Source: Burkholderiales bacterium
GTDB taxonomy: Bacteria > Pseudomonadota > Gammaproteobacteria > Burkholderiales > Burkholderiaceae_C
Length of the DNA stretch: 64,000 bases
Assembly: GCA_017307855.1 (NCBI GenBank)
Contig: JAFKGD010000006.1
Coordinates: forward strand, 1-64,000
Direction of reading: 5' to 3'
Under the pieces are notes generated by a model that was not told the origin of the DNA, made no database searches, and worked only from the letters and a program-made list of their open reading frames with translations. Position numbers and translations under genes: made by a program. This document shows, in pieces, positions 27,552-38,987 of the stretch (position 1 is its first letter; every line of letters starts with the position of its first letter).

Positions 27552-28910
27552 TCAGTGACCGATGCGTTCGCGGTGCTGGGCGATGTCCAGCCCCACCTGC
27601 TCCGACTGGTCGTCGGCCCGCAGGCCGACGATCACCATCGTGAGCCCGAGCAGCAGGGCGGTGCCGACGGCGCTGTAGGCCGCCACGGCCACGACGCTGA
27701 TCAGTTGCGTGAGCAGGTCGCCCTCCACGCCCGATACCGTCTTGCTGGCCAGCAGGCCCGTCATGAGCGAGCCCACGATGCCGCCCACGCCGTGCACGCC
27801 GAACACGTCGAGCGAGTCGTCGGCGCGCAGCAGGCGCTTGAGGCCGGTGGCTCCCCAGTAGCAGGCCAGCCCCGCCACCGCGCCGATGAGCAGCGCCGAG
27901 CGCGGCGTGACGAAGCCGGCGGCCGGCGTGATCGCCACCAGGCCAGCCACCAGGCCGGAGCACAGGCCCAGCAGCGAGGGGCGGCCGCGCATGATCCATT
28001 CGCCCAGCATCCAGGTGAGCGCGCCCGCCGACGCGGCGATGTGGGTCGCCACCATCGCCAGGCCGGCTCGGCCGTCGGCCGCGACCGCCGAGCCGGCGTT
28101 GAAGCCGAACCAGCCCACCCACAGCATGCCCGCCCCTGTCATGGTGAGCGCGAGGTTGTAGGGCTCGAACGGCTCGCGGCCGTAGTTCAGGCGCGGGCCG
28201 AGCACGTAGGCGCACACCAGCCCCGACACGCCCGCGTTGATGTGCACCACGGCACCGCCCGCGAAGTCGAGCGCGCCCATGCGGGCCAGCCAGCCGCCCG
28301 GCTCCCACACCCAGTGCGCGATCGGCACATAGACGAACAGCGACCACAGGCCGATGAACCACAGCATGGCCGAGAAGCGCATGCGCTCCACGAAGGCGCC
28401 CACCACCAGCGCCGCCGTGATGATGGCGAAGGTGAGCTGGAACATCGAATACAGCGACTCGGGGATGCGTGGCGCGATGTGGCTCACGCTGAGCCGGCCG
28501 GCTTCCACCAGGTAGTCGAGTCCCGAGAACCACATGCGCGACGCGCCGCCGATGAAGGCGTTGCCCGGGGTAAACGCCCATGAATAGCCCGCCGCATACC
28601 AGAGCAGCGAGATCAGCGCCGCGATGGCCACCACGCTGGCCATGGTGTTGACGACGCTCTTCTTGCGCACCAGTCCGGAATAGAACAGCGCGATGCCGGG
28701 TAGCGTCATCAGCAGGACCAGCGCCGTGGAGGTGAGCATCCAGGCCGTATCGGCCCCATTGATCGAATCGGCCGCCACCAGCGCCGGCCGGGCGGGCGAC
28801 TCGGCCGCCGCGGCGGGAGCATCCTGCGCCTGCACCACGCCAGCCATCGCCGCCATCATCACTGCGGCCATCACCCAACGAACCAGGGCCTTCCACGCGA
28901 AGAACTTCAT
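27552..28910 (-). CDS. amt: Ammonium transporter (Amt/MEP/Rh family)
   Basis: An inner-membrane ammonium channel of 452 residues. The start MKFFAWKAL opens a cleaved signal peptide (ending VVQAQD), as in AmtB precursors. About eleven transmembrane helices follow, with family motifs DTAWMLTSTALVLLMTLPGIALFYSGL, the pore His pair in DFAGGAVVHINAGVSGL and DVFGVHGVGGIVG, and the GWFGFNAGSA stretch. The upstream region carries a -24/-12 promoter and an NtrC box, so it is nitrogen-regulated. No PII gene (glnK/glnB) flanks it. Confidence 0.95.
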   Translation of the reverse strand: MKFFAWKALVRWVMAAVMMAAMAGVVQAQDAPAAAAESPARPALVAADSINGADTAWMLTSTALVLLMTLPGIALFYSGLVRKKSVVNTMASVVAIAALISLLWYAAGYSWAFTPGNAFIGGASRMWFSGLDYLVEAGRLSVSHIAPRIPESLYSMFQLTFAIITAALVVGAFVERMRFSAMLWFIGLWSLFVYVPIAHWVWEPGGWLARMGALDFAGGAVVHINAGVSGLVCAYVLGPRLNYGREPFEPYNLALTMTGAGMLWVGWFGFNAGSAVAADGRAGLAMVATHIAASAGALTWMLGEWIMRGRPSLLGLCSGLVAGLVAITPAAGFVTPRSALLIGAVAGLACYWGATGLKRLLRADDSLDVFGVHGVGGIVGSLMTGLLASKTVSGVEGDLLTQLISVVAVAAYSAVGTALLLGLTMVIVGLRADDQSEQVGLDIAQHRERIGH

Positions 28911-28948
28911 GCCGTGCGCCTCTGTTGTGTTTTCAGTTCGGGCGCCGA

Positions 28949-28964
28949 TGCATGAGTCGTGCCA
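28949..28964 (-). promoter_or_regulatory. Sigma-54 (-24/-12) promoter of amt
   Basis: On the minus strand TGGCAC-N5-ATGCA matches the RpoN consensus TGGCAC-N5-TTGCA at all positions but one. The -24 GG and -12 GC are intact and correctly spaced. The predicted start near 28938 leaves a leader of about 28 nt to the amt ATG at 28910. Confidence 0.82.
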
Positions 28965-29047
28965 AATGTAAAAAACTGCAGCGCAGCCAGTTTCGCCCGC
29001 GAACTGCATCACGCCATGCACCCTGCAGACGCACGGGTTAGTCCTAG

Positions 29048-29064
29048 TGCACCCCCTCGGTGCA
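29048..29064. promoter_or_regulatory. NtrC enhancer box
   Basis: TGCACC-CCCTC-GGTGCA is a perfect dyad that fits the NtrC-type consensus TGCACC-N5-GGTGCA. It is centred about 118 bp upstream of the predicted amt transcription start, a usual enhancer distance for sigma-54 activation. Confidence 0.78.
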
Positions 29065-29161
29065 TCCGATTACAGTCCTACCACTCGCAACGGGCCGCAG
29101 TCTTGCCCGTGAGGGCGAGGGACCGAGGAGACACACAGCAGAACTAGCACAATATTTCCCG

Positions 29162-29186
29162 GCATCCCCCAAGAGATGCTTTTTTT
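29162..29186 (+). terminator. Intrinsic terminator, first of a tandem pair
   Basis: Stem GCATC/GATGC with an 8-nt loop followed by seven uridines on the plus strand. No plus-strand gene is seen between 28911 and this point. The 28911-29292 gap (382 nt) otherwise holds the amt control region, this terminator pair and the TSUP promoter. Confidence 0.55.
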
Positions 29187-29190
29187 CGAA

Positions 29191-29224
29191 GGCGCCGTTT
29201 TTTGACGGCGCCTTTTCTTTTTTT
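29191..29224 (+). terminator. Intrinsic terminator, second of a tandem pair
   Basis: Perfect 8-bp stem GGCGCCGT/ACGGCGCC with a 6-nt loop, followed by TTTTC and seven uridines. It is strong and oriented on the plus strand, upstream of the TSUP gene promoter. What transcript it ends is unclear. Confidence 0.8.
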
Positions 29225-29292
29225 GGGGCGCCGGATCGTGGGCCCAGGCGCGGCCGGCAGGCGTGGTGACTGCAGCCATAATCGCGCCCGCC

Positions 29293-30051
29293 ATGGAACT
29301 CCTCATCGTCACGCTGGCCTCCGGGCTGGCCGGTTTCGTCGACGCCATCGTGGGCGGCGGCGGCCTGATCCTCGTGCCCGCCCTGTTCGCCGCCTTCCCC
29401 ACCGCGCCGCCGGCCACGCTGCTGGGCATGAACAAAAGCGCGGGTGTCTGGGGCACGGCGTTCGCCGCCTGGCAGTTCGGGCATCGCGTGCAGATGCGCT
29501 GGCGCGCCGTGCTGTGGGGCGCGGGTGCCGGCTTCGCGGGCGCCTTCATCGGCGCGTGGACGGTGACGGTGATCTCGGCCAGTTTCCTGCGCCAGTTGCT
29601 GCCCTTCGTGCTCATCGGCGTGCTGGCCTATACCCTTGCGCGCAAGGACCTGGGCCGCGTTCATGAGCCGCGCTTCGAGGGCCGGCGCGAGGCGCTTGCC
29701 GCCATGGCAGTGGGCGGCGGCATCGGTTTCTACGATGGTTTCTTCGGGCCGGGCACGGGCAGCTTCATGGTGTTCCTGTTCGTGCGCTGGCTGGGCTATG
29801 ACTTCCTCAACGCCGCGGCGTCGTCCAAGGTGCTCAACACCGCCACCAACCTGGCCGCATTGATCCTGTTCGCGGCCAAAGGCCACGTGTGGTGGCACTA
29901 CGCGGCGGCACTGGCCGTGGCCAACGTGGCGGGCAGCCTGCTGGGCACGCGGCTGGCGCTCAGGCATGGCGCGGGTTTCGTGCGCGCCGTCTTCGTGCTG
30001 GTGGTGTCGGCCCTGATCCTCAAGACCGGTTGGGACGCCTTCGTGCGCTGA
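29293..30051 (+). CDS. TSUP-family (TauE/SafE) membrane permease
   Basis: A 252-residue inner-membrane protein of the TSUP family, which exports sulfite, sulfoacetate or other organosulfur anions. It has about eight transmembrane helices in two repeats. The N-terminal motif GFVDAIVGGGGLILVPAL and the mirrored GIGFYDGFFGPGTGSFMVF are the family hallmarks. The substrate is unknown; the YfcA-like subgroup has this length. A CATAAT -10 (29276-29281) lies only 11 nt before the ATG, so the leader is very short. It is convergent with mrdA. Confidence 0.9.
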   Translation: MELLIVTLASGLAGFVDAIVGGGGLILVPALFAAFPTAPPATLLGMNKSAGVWGTAFAAWQFGHRVQMRWRAVLWGAGAGFAGAFIGAWTVTVISASFLRQLLPFVLIGVLAYTLARKDLGRVHEPRFEGRREALAAMAVGGGIGFYDGFFGPGTGSFMVFLFVRWLGYDFLNAAASSKVLNTATNLAALILFAAKGHVWWHYAAALAVANVAGSLLGTRLALRHGAGFVRAVFVLVVSALILKTGWDAFVR

Positions 30052-30067
30052 ACGCGCACGGCAAGCC

Positions 30068-32026
30068 TCACTGCGGCGCGCCGTCCGTGGGCCAGGCGGC
30101 TTCGGTGCCCGAAGGCTTGCCGAGCGGTGCGCCGCCCTGCCCGCGCCGCACGGCCGCCATGTCTTCGGGATTGGGGTATTGCCCGGCCACCCAGTAGTCG
30201 AACACGCGGCGCGCGATCGGCGCGGCGGCCTGCGCACCCCAGCCCGCGTTCTCGACGATGAGGGCGATCGCGATGGTGGGGTTGTCGGCCGGTGCGAACG
30301 CCATGTACACGGCATGGTCGCGCTGGTGCTCCTCGAGCTTGGCCGCGTTGTAGCGGTCTTTCTGCCCGATGGTGACGGCCTGCGCGGTACCGGTCTTGCC
30401 GCCCGACAGGTAGGCCGCACCCGCGAACACGCGCGTGGCGGTGCCCTCCTGCGTCACACCCACCAGCGCGCGCTTGATGACGGCGACGTTCTCGGGCTTG
30501 AAGCCGAGATTTTCGGCCGGCGCCCGCACCGCCGGGGTGCGGGCCCGCGTCACGGCATCTTCCGTCGCGAGCACCAGATGCGGCTGGTGCTTGATGCCAC
30601 CGGCTGCCAGGATGGCCGTGGCCTGCGCCAGCTGCAGCATGGTGAAGGTGTTGTAGCCCTGGCCGATGCCCAGCGAGATGGTTTCGCCGGCATACCAGCG
30701 CTGCTGCTCGGGCCGCTTGTACGCGGCGCGCTTCCAGGCCTGGCTGGGCAGCACGCCCCGCACTTCGCCGTTGATGTCGATGCCGGTGACCTGGCCGAAG
30801 CCCAGCGGCTTCATGAAGTCGTGCATGGCATCGACGCCCATGTCGTTGGCGAGCGAGTAATAATAGACGTTGCTCGAGGCGACGATGGAGCGGTGCATGT
30901 CGACCACGCCCAGGCCACCGTCGCCGTGGCTGCGGAAGGTGTGGCCGCCGAACGTCCACGAGCCCTGGTCGTTGATGGTGTCGCCGGCGCGGCGGTAGCC
31001 GCCTTCGAGCGCCGCCAAAGCCATGAAGGGCTTGTACGTGGAGCCCGGCGGATAGGTGCCGCGCAGCGCGCGGTTGAGCAGCGGGCGGTCGATCGACTCG
31101 TTGAGGGCGGACCAGTTTTCCTGGTCGATGCCCTCGACGAACAGGTTGGGATCGAAGGTGGGCTTGGAGACGAAGGCCAGCACCTCGCCGTTGCGCGGGT
31201 CGATCGCCACCAGCGCGCCGCGGCGGTCGCCGTACAGATCTTCGACCAGCTTCTGCAGCTTGATGTCGAGCGACAGCACCACGCCGTCGCCCGGCGTGGC
31301 CGGGCTCGACGCCAGGCGACGCACGGCACGCCCGCCGGCCGAGGTTTCCATCTGCTCGACGCCGGTGATGCCGTGCAGCTGGCGCTCCAGGCTCTGCTCG
31401 ACGCCGAGCTTGCCGATGTATTCGGTGCCCTTGTAGTTGGCCTGGTCCTCGTCGGGCCAGTCTTCCATGGCCTTCTTCTCGTTCTGGTTGATGCGGCCGA
31501 TGTAGCCGATCACGTGGCTGGCCAGGTCGCCCCAGGGGTAGCTGCGGAACAGGCGCGCCTTCACTTCCACGCCTGGAAAGCGGAAGCGCTGCGCGGCGAA
31601 GCGCGCGACCTCCTCGTCGGTGAGGCGCGTGCGCAGCGGCACGGATTCGAAATTGCGCGAATCCTCCATCAGCCGGCGGAAGCGCCGCAGGTCACGCTGC
31701 TCGATGGTGACGAGTTGCCCCAGGCGTTCGATCGTGTCGTCGAGGTTGCCCGCACGCGAGGGCGTGATCTCCAGCGTGTACGCCGAGTAGTTGCTGGCCA
31801 GCACGATGCCGTTGCGGTCGAGGATGAGGCCCCGGTTGGGCACGATGGGCACGATGGCCGTGCGGTTGTTCTCGGCCTGCGCCGCCAGGTCGTCGTGCCG
31901 CATGACCTGCAGGTAGACAAGCCGCGCGAGCACCAGCCCGAAGGCGAACAGCACCACGCCGCCGATCACCAGCACGCGCAGGCGAAAGCGCGACAGGTCG
32001 GCCTCGACGTTGCGCAGGATGGTCAT
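30068..32026 (-). CDS. mrdA: Penicillin-binding protein 2 (elongasome transpeptidase)
   Basis: PBP2 crosslinks lateral-wall peptidoglycan with RodA and the MreBCD complex. The 652-residue protein has an N-terminal membrane anchor (LRVLVIGGVVLFAFGLVLA). A pedestal domain with NRGLILDRNG follows, then a transpeptidase domain with Ser329-TYK (PGSTYKPF), SSN (VASSNVYYY) and KTG (SGGKTGTAQ). It follows mreD by 86 nt as in most Burkholderiales. rodA, usually next, is absent here; a convergent TSUP gene takes that place. Confidence 0.95.
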   Translation of the reverse strand: MTILRNVEADLSRFRLRVLVIGGVVLFAFGLVLARLVYLQVMRHDDLAAQAENNRTAIVPIVPNRGLILDRNGIVLASNYSAYTLEITPSRAGNLDDTIERLGQLVTIEQRDLRRFRRLMEDSRNFESVPLRTRLTDEEVARFAAQRFRFPGVEVKARLFRSYPWGDLASHVIGYIGRINQNEKKAMEDWPDEDQANYKGTEYIGKLGVEQSLERQLHGITGVEQMETSAGGRAVRRLASSPATPGDGVVLSLDIKLQKLVEDLYGDRRGALVAIDPRNGEVLAFVSKPTFDPNLFVEGIDQENWSALNESIDRPLLNRALRGTYPPGSTYKPFMALAALEGGYRRAGDTINDQGSWTFGGHTFRSHGDGGLGVVDMHRSIVASSNVYYYSLANDMGVDAMHDFMKPLGFGQVTGIDINGEVRGVLPSQAWKRAAYKRPEQQRWYAGETISLGIGQGYNTFTMLQLAQATAILAAGGIKHQPHLVLATEDAVTRARTPAVRAPAENLGFKPENVAVIKRALVGVTQEGTATRVFAGAAYLSGGKTGTAQAVTIGQKDRYNAAKLEEHQRDHAVYMAFAPADNPTIAIALIVENAGWGAQAAAPIARRVFDYWVAGQYPNPEDMAAVRRGQGGAPLGKPSGTEAAWPTDGAPQ

Positions 32027-32112
32027 GTGGAAAACGTGGAATGCGAGGGAAGGAGCGAGCCGGCGTGATTGTCTTCGCTCGGCGCCGAAGGCTCAACCGT
32101 GAAGTCGGGTTG

Positions 32113-32643
32113 TTACAGGGGTCGGTTGGCGTCGGGATCGGGCGCGCGCCGCTGCGGCGCCAGCAGCAGCACGCTCACGACGGGCCACAGCAGCGCCTCG
32201 AGCACGGGCGCCAGCAGCACGCCCCAGCCCGGCAGGCCGTCTCCGGCGGCCAGGCGCGCCAGTACGGCGATGAGGTGCGCCGTCGCCAGGATGGGCAGCA
32301 CCTGCAGCGCCTGCGACGGCACGCTGTACCAGAGCAGGCGGCGGTGGATGGTGATGCCCAGGAAGCTCAGCGCCGTGTAGGCCAGCGCATGCTGGCCCAG
32401 CAGCGAAGACTGGTGCACGTCGAGCGCGAGGCCCAGCACGAAGGCCACGCCGATGCCGATGCGCAGCGGCTGGTGCACCGTCCAGAACACGATCACCAGC
32501 GCCACGATGTCTGGCACCCAGGCCGCGCGTGCGGGCAGCAGCATGCCCAGCAGCATGTCGAGCAGCAACGCGACGATCAGGCTGCTCCAGATGAAAACCG
32601 GGTTGGCGGGCAGCAGCAACTGCTGGCCGGGACGCATGATCAT
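32113..32643 (-). CDS. mreD: Rod shape-determining protein MreD
   Basis: A 176-residue inner-membrane protein of the elongasome with five or six helices. Visible family features are LLLDMLLGMLLPARAAWVPDI, GLALDVHQSSLLGQHALAY and the C-terminal LLLAPQRRAPDPDANRPL tail. Its ATG overlaps the mreC stop (ATGA, 32640-32643), so the two are translationally coupled. MreD links MreC to the cytoplasmic MreB filament. Confidence 0.92.
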   Translation of the reverse strand: MIMRPGQQLLLPANPVFIWSSLIVALLLDMLLGMLLPARAAWVPDIVALVIVFWTVHQPLRIGIGVAFVLGLALDVHQSSLLGQHALAYTALSFLGITIHRRLLWYSVPSQALQVLPILATAHLIAVLARLAAGDGLPGWGVLLAPVLEALLWPVVSVLLLAPQRRAPDPDANRPL

Positions 32644-33587
32644 GGCTGTGAGGCCTTTCGTGCGGGCTGCCGGGCCGGGGGGCGTGCATCGTTTGCCGGA
32701 CGGCGCGTCTCGGCCACGCGCGCGGCCACCTCGGCGCCCACGGGGTCGAGCACCAGCACATAGCGCGCGCCGGACACCAGCGCCAGCGGCGCGGCGTAGA
32801 TGCGGGCAAAGGCCGAATCGGCCCGCCGCTCCACGCGCGCGATGCGCGCCACCGGCAGGCCGGGCGGATACACGCCATCGACACCGCTGGTGGTGATGAG
32901 ATCGCCCTCTTGCACATCGGCCGTGGGCGCGACGAAGCGCAATTCGAGGACGCCACCATCGACGCCCGGCTCGCCGAATGCGATGCTGCGCACGCCGGTC
33001 CGCGCGTTCAGCACGGGGATCGACAGGTCGCGGTCCACCACCAGCGTGACCTCGCTCATGAACGGGTGCGCACGCGTCACCTGGCCCAGCACGCCGGATT
33101 CGTCCATCACGGCCGAGCCCTCGACGATGCCGCCCTGCAAGCCCTTGTCGATGAAGATCTTGCGCGAGTACGGATCGGCCGCGTCGTACAGCACCTCGGC
33201 CGCATGCGCAGGCGTGGACGACTGCTCGCGCAGCGCCAGCAACTGGCGCAGCCGTGTGTTCTCGATCGTGAGTTCTTCGACCTGGCCTGCGCGCATGGCC
33301 TGGCTGGCCAGCCGCTCCAGCGCCTGCGCATGGCCGCGCTGGGCCTCTTCGAGGCTGGCGAAATAACCTCCGGCGCCGCGGGCCAGCGCCACCGGCTGCA
33401 TCACCAGCAGCTGCAGCGGATAGAGCACCGTTGCCACCGCCGTGCGCACCGGCCGCGCGATCTGCAGTCGTGCGTCGGCCACCATGAGGAACAGCGCGAG
33501 CGCACCGCAGACGGCCAGCCGCGTGAGGGCCGAAGGGCCCTGACGAAAAAACGGGGGGGGCGAGCGGTCCAGTGTTCCGAGCGGCAT
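32640..33587 (-). CDS. mreC: Rod shape-determining protein MreC
   Basis: A bitopic periplasmic scaffold (315 residues) that activates PBP2. It has an N-terminal helix (LTRLAVCGALALFLMVADARL), then a coiled-coil (residues about 75-115, up to ENTRLRQLLALRE), then the twin beta-barrel domain with YSRKIFIDKGLQGGI, DESGVLGQVTRAHPFMSEV and GDLITTSGVDGVYPPGLP. The C-terminal extension rich in Arg and Pro (after ARVAETRRP) is species-variable. It lies between mreB and mreD. Confidence 0.94.
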   Translation of the reverse strand: MPLGTLDRSPPPFFRQGPSALTRLAVCGALALFLMVADARLQIARPVRTAVATVLYPLQLLVMQPVALARGAGGYFASLEEAQRGHAQALERLASQAMRAGQVEELTIENTRLRQLLALREQSSTPAHAAEVLYDAADPYSRKIFIDKGLQGGIVEGSAVMDESGVLGQVTRAHPFMSEVTLVVDRDLSIPVLNARTGVRSIAFGEPGVDGGVLELRFVAPTADVQEGDLITTSGVDGVYPPGLPVARIARVERRADSAFARIYAAPLALVSGARYVLVLDPVGAEVAARVAETRRPANDARPPARQPARKASQP

Positions 33588-33646
33588 CGAAGGGGCCTGT
33601 CGGGACTACGGACGGAAGAACGAAGCGCGCAAGTGGCCGGCGGCCC

Positions 33647-34876
<1,230 letters not shown>

Positions 34877-34905
34877 TCAAGCGACGTTTTCCACCATCCC
34901 GATCC

Positions 34906-35205
34906 ATGTCCCTTTCCGCCGAAGACATCGCGCGCATCGCGCATCTCGCGCGGCTGGAGCTCCAGCCTGACGAAAGCGAGCGCATGCTCACAAAAATCAA
35001 TGACTTCTTCGCCATCGTGGAGCAGATGCGCGCTGTGGATACCTCGGGCGTGCAACCGCTGTCGCACCCCGTGGAAACCGTGCGCGAGGTGGCGTTGCGG
35101 CTGGCCGATGACGTCGCCACCGGCCCGACCGACCGCGAGGCCAACCAGCGCAGCGCACCGGCCGTCGAGCGCGGCCTCTTCCTCGTGCCGCAGGTGATCG
35201 AATGA
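34906..35205 (+). CDS. gatC: Asp/Glu-tRNA amidotransferase subunit C
   Basis: GatC stabilises the GatCAB complex that converts Asp-tRNA(Asn) and/or Glu-tRNA(Gln) to the amide. The 99-residue protein shows [14 protein letters not shown], the central [15 protein letters not shown] and the C-terminal [15 protein letters not shown] -10 around 34820 on the plus strand may serve the operon, in the shared gap with mreB. It overlaps gatA by 4 nt (ATGA). Confidence 0.95.
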   Translation: MSLSAEDIARIAHLARLELQPDESERMLTKINDFFAIVEQMRAVDTSGVQPLSHPVETVREVALRLADDVATGPTDREANQRSAPAVERGLFLVPQVIE

Positions 35206-36716
35206 GCCACGACTTGCACCAACTCGGCGTCGCGGCGCTGGCTGCCAAGCTGCGCGCGAAAGAGGTGTCGGCCACTGAAGCGGCCGGGCACTTCCTGAAG
35301 CGGGCCAGGACGATCGATGCCGCCGGGCGCACAGCGGCCACGCTCAGCGCACAGCCAGTTCACGATGCATGGGGCGCGTTCCTCTCGATCGACGAAGACG
35401 CGACGCTGGCCCAGGCCCGTGCAGCCGATGCACGCATCGCCGACGGCGACGCCGGGCCGCTGGTGGGCGTGCCCATCGCGCACAAGGATGTGTTCGTGAC
35501 GCGCGACTTCCCCACCACGGCCGGCTCGAAGATGCTCGCCGGCTACCGCTCGCCCTTCGACGCCACGGTGGTCGCGCGCCTGGCCGACGCGGGCTGCGTG
35601 ACCCTGGGCAAGACCAGCTGCGACGAGTTAGCCATGGGCTCTTCCAACGAGAACTGCGCGTATGGTCCGGTGCACAACCCCTGGGACACCGCGCGCGTGC
35701 CCGGCGGCTCGTCGGGCGGCAGCGCGGCGGCCGTGGCCGCACGCCTGGCCCCGGCGGCCACCGGCACCGATACGGGCGGATCGATCCGCCAGCCCGCGGC
35801 CTTCTGCGGCATCACCGGCATCAAGCCCACCTATGGCCGCGCCTCGCGCTACGGGATGATCGCGTACGGCTCCAGCCTCGACCAGGCCGGCGTCATGGCG
35901 CCGAGCGCCGAGGATTGCGCGCTGCTGCTGTCGGCCCTGTGCGGGCCCGACGTGGCGCGCGACTCGACGTCGCTCGACGTGCCGCCCGAAGACTATTCGC
36001 GCGCACTCGGCGACGCGCTGGCCGGCCTGCGCATCGGCATCCCGAAAGAGTTCTTCGGCGAAGGCCTGGGCGCCGACGTGCGCGCGGCCATCGATGCGGC
36101 CCTCAAGGAGTACGAGAAGCTCGGCGCCACGCTGGTGCCCATCTCGCTGCCGCGCACCGAGCTCGCCATTCCCGTGTACTACGTGATCGCGCCGGCCGAA
36201 GCGTCGTCCAACCTCTCGCGTTTCGACGGCGTGAAGTTCGGCCACCGCGCCAGCAAGTACACCGATCTGGTGGACATGTACAAAAAGACCCGCGCCGAAG
36301 GCTTCGGCGACGAGGTCAAGCGTCGCATCATGGTCGGCACCTACGTGCTCTCGCACGGCTACTACGACGCCTATTACCTGCAGGCGCAGAAGATCCGCCG
36401 CATGATCGCTGATGACTTCCAGCAGGCCTTCGCGCAGTGCGACGTGATCGCCGGGCCGGTGGCGCCCACGGTGGCCTGGAAGCTGGGGGAGAAGGCCGAC
36501 GACCCGGTCGCCAACTACCTGGCCGACATCTTCACCCTGCCCGCTTCGCTGGCCGGCCTGCCCGGACTGAGCCTGCCGTGCGGCTTCGGCGCCGGCGACA
36601 TGCCCGTGGGCCTGCAGCTCATCGGCAACTACTTCGGCGAAGCGAAGCTGCTGAACGCCGCGCACCGCTTCCAGCAGGCCACCGACTGGCACATGAAGAA
36701 GCCCGCAGGAATCTGA
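35202..36716 (+). CDS. gatA: Asp/Glu-tRNA amidotransferase subunit A
   Basis: The glutaminase subunit of GatCAB, an amidase-signature enzyme of 504 residues. The catalytic Ser-cisSer-Lys triad is visible: Lys in PIAHKDVFV, cis-Ser in [14 protein letters not shown], and Ser in [17 protein letters not shown]. It supplies ammonia to GatB. Coupled to gatC by overlap and 2 nt before gatB, so the three are made in fixed ratio. Confidence 0.97.
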   Translation: MSHDLHQLGVAALAAKLRAKEVSATEAAGHFLKRARTIDAAGRTAATLSAQPVHDAWGAFLSIDEDATLAQARAADARIADGDAGPLVGVPIAHKDVFVTRDFPTTAGSKMLAGYRSPFDATVVARLADAGCVTLGKTSCDELAMGSSNENCAYGPVHNPWDTARVPGGSSGGSAAAVAARLAPAATGTDTGGSIRQPAAFCGITGIKPTYGRASRYGMIAYGSSLDQAGVMAPSAEDCALLLSALCGPDVARDSTSLDVPPEDYSRALGDALAGLRIGIPKEFFGEGLGADVRAAIDAALKEYEKLGATLVPISLPRTELAIPVYYVIAPAEASSNLSRFDGVKFGHRASKYTDLVDMYKKTRAEGFGDEVKRRIMVGTYVLSHGYYDAYYLQAQKIRRMIADDFQQAFAQCDVIAGPVAPTVAWKLGEKADDPVANYLADIFTLPASLAGLPGLSLPCGFGAGDMPVGLQLIGNYFGEAKLLNAAHRFQQATDWHMKKPAGI

Positions 36717-36718
36717 CC

Positions 36719-38191
<1,473 letters not shown>

Positions 38192-38239
38192 TTCCGGTTC
38201 CGGAGGGCAGCAACGCCGGCACGGGCCGGCGTGCGCCGC

Positions 38240-38929
38240 TCAGGGCCGCGGGGTGGTGTGCTGCGCGGCGCTGGCGCGGCCGGCGGCCTGGGCGGCCCAG
38301 AGCTCTTTCAGGCGCACGAGTTCTTCGTCGAAACGCGCGTTGACGCGGCGCTTCTCGCCATCCTGATCGGCGATGAATTTGGCCTGGATGGCCAGGCTCT
38401 GGTCGTTGTCCTCGCGCTGGCGCTTGAGCGAGGCGGGGGCGCGGGCCGGGTCTTTCTTGTAGAACTCGAACTCGGCGTCGATCTGGGCCTTCTGCTTGGC
38501 CAGCTCGTCCGAACGCTTGCGCGCGGCGGCAATGACGTCGTCCACCTGCGCCAGGGCTTCGGCCCGCTCGCGGGCATGCACCTCGAGGCTGGGGTAGCGG
38601 ATCAGCAGCGCGCGTTCGCGCCGCTTTTCTTCCAGCGCGCGCGCGTCTTCGGCCGCCTGCTGCCGGCGGCGCTCGTCACGCTCGGCCTGCTCGCGCGCCG
38701 TCCAGGAGGGCTCGACCGTGCGCCTGACCGTGCCGCTGGGATTGAGCACGCGCTGCTCGCGGTCGATGCAGTCGATGATGGGCCGGTCGGACGTGAGCCG
38801 CCGCCCCTTGGCGTCGGTGCAGGTGTAGATGCCCTGCGCCATCGCCGGGGCCGTTGCCGCCATCAGCACCCATCCCAGCGACAAGGCGCCGGAGCGGGCG
38901 GAAAGGGGGAAGAGGCGGCGGCTTGGCAC
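38240..38929 (-). CDS. DUF4124-domain secreted protein
   Basis: A 229-residue exported protein of unknown function. Residues 1-32 form a signal peptide ending APAMAQ. A short DUF4124 domain follows (GIYTCTDAKGRRLTSDRPI), with Cys residues that may pair. The remaining 150 residues are a long charged coiled-coil rich in Arg, Glu and Ala (EQAERDERRRQQAAED; RKRSDELAKQKAQIDAEF). DUF4124 proteins are widespread in Burkholderiales envelopes. The gene stands alone between gatB (convergent) and pyrE. Confidence 0.82.
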   Translation of the reverse strand: MPSRRLFPLSARSGALSLGWVLMAATAPAMAQGIYTCTDAKGRRLTSDRPIIDCIDREQRVLNPSGTVRRTVEPSWTAREQAERDERRRQQAAEDARALEEKRRERALLIRYPSLEVHARERAEALAQVDDVIAAARKRSDELAKQKAQIDAEFEFYKKDPARAPASLKRQREDNDQSLAIQAKFIADQDGEKRRVNARFDEELVRLKELWAAQAAGRASAAQHTTPRP

Positions 38930-38987
38930 GACGGTGTGTTTCCTTGTTCTGCTGTCCCTGGGAGCTCACCGCCGGGGCGCTGCGGCC

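Noticed and set aside
28991-29035. Second NtrC box near TGCATCACGCCATGCA
   Set aside because: The half-sites are one base too close and the flanking CC/GG are missing, so it does not meet the consensus.
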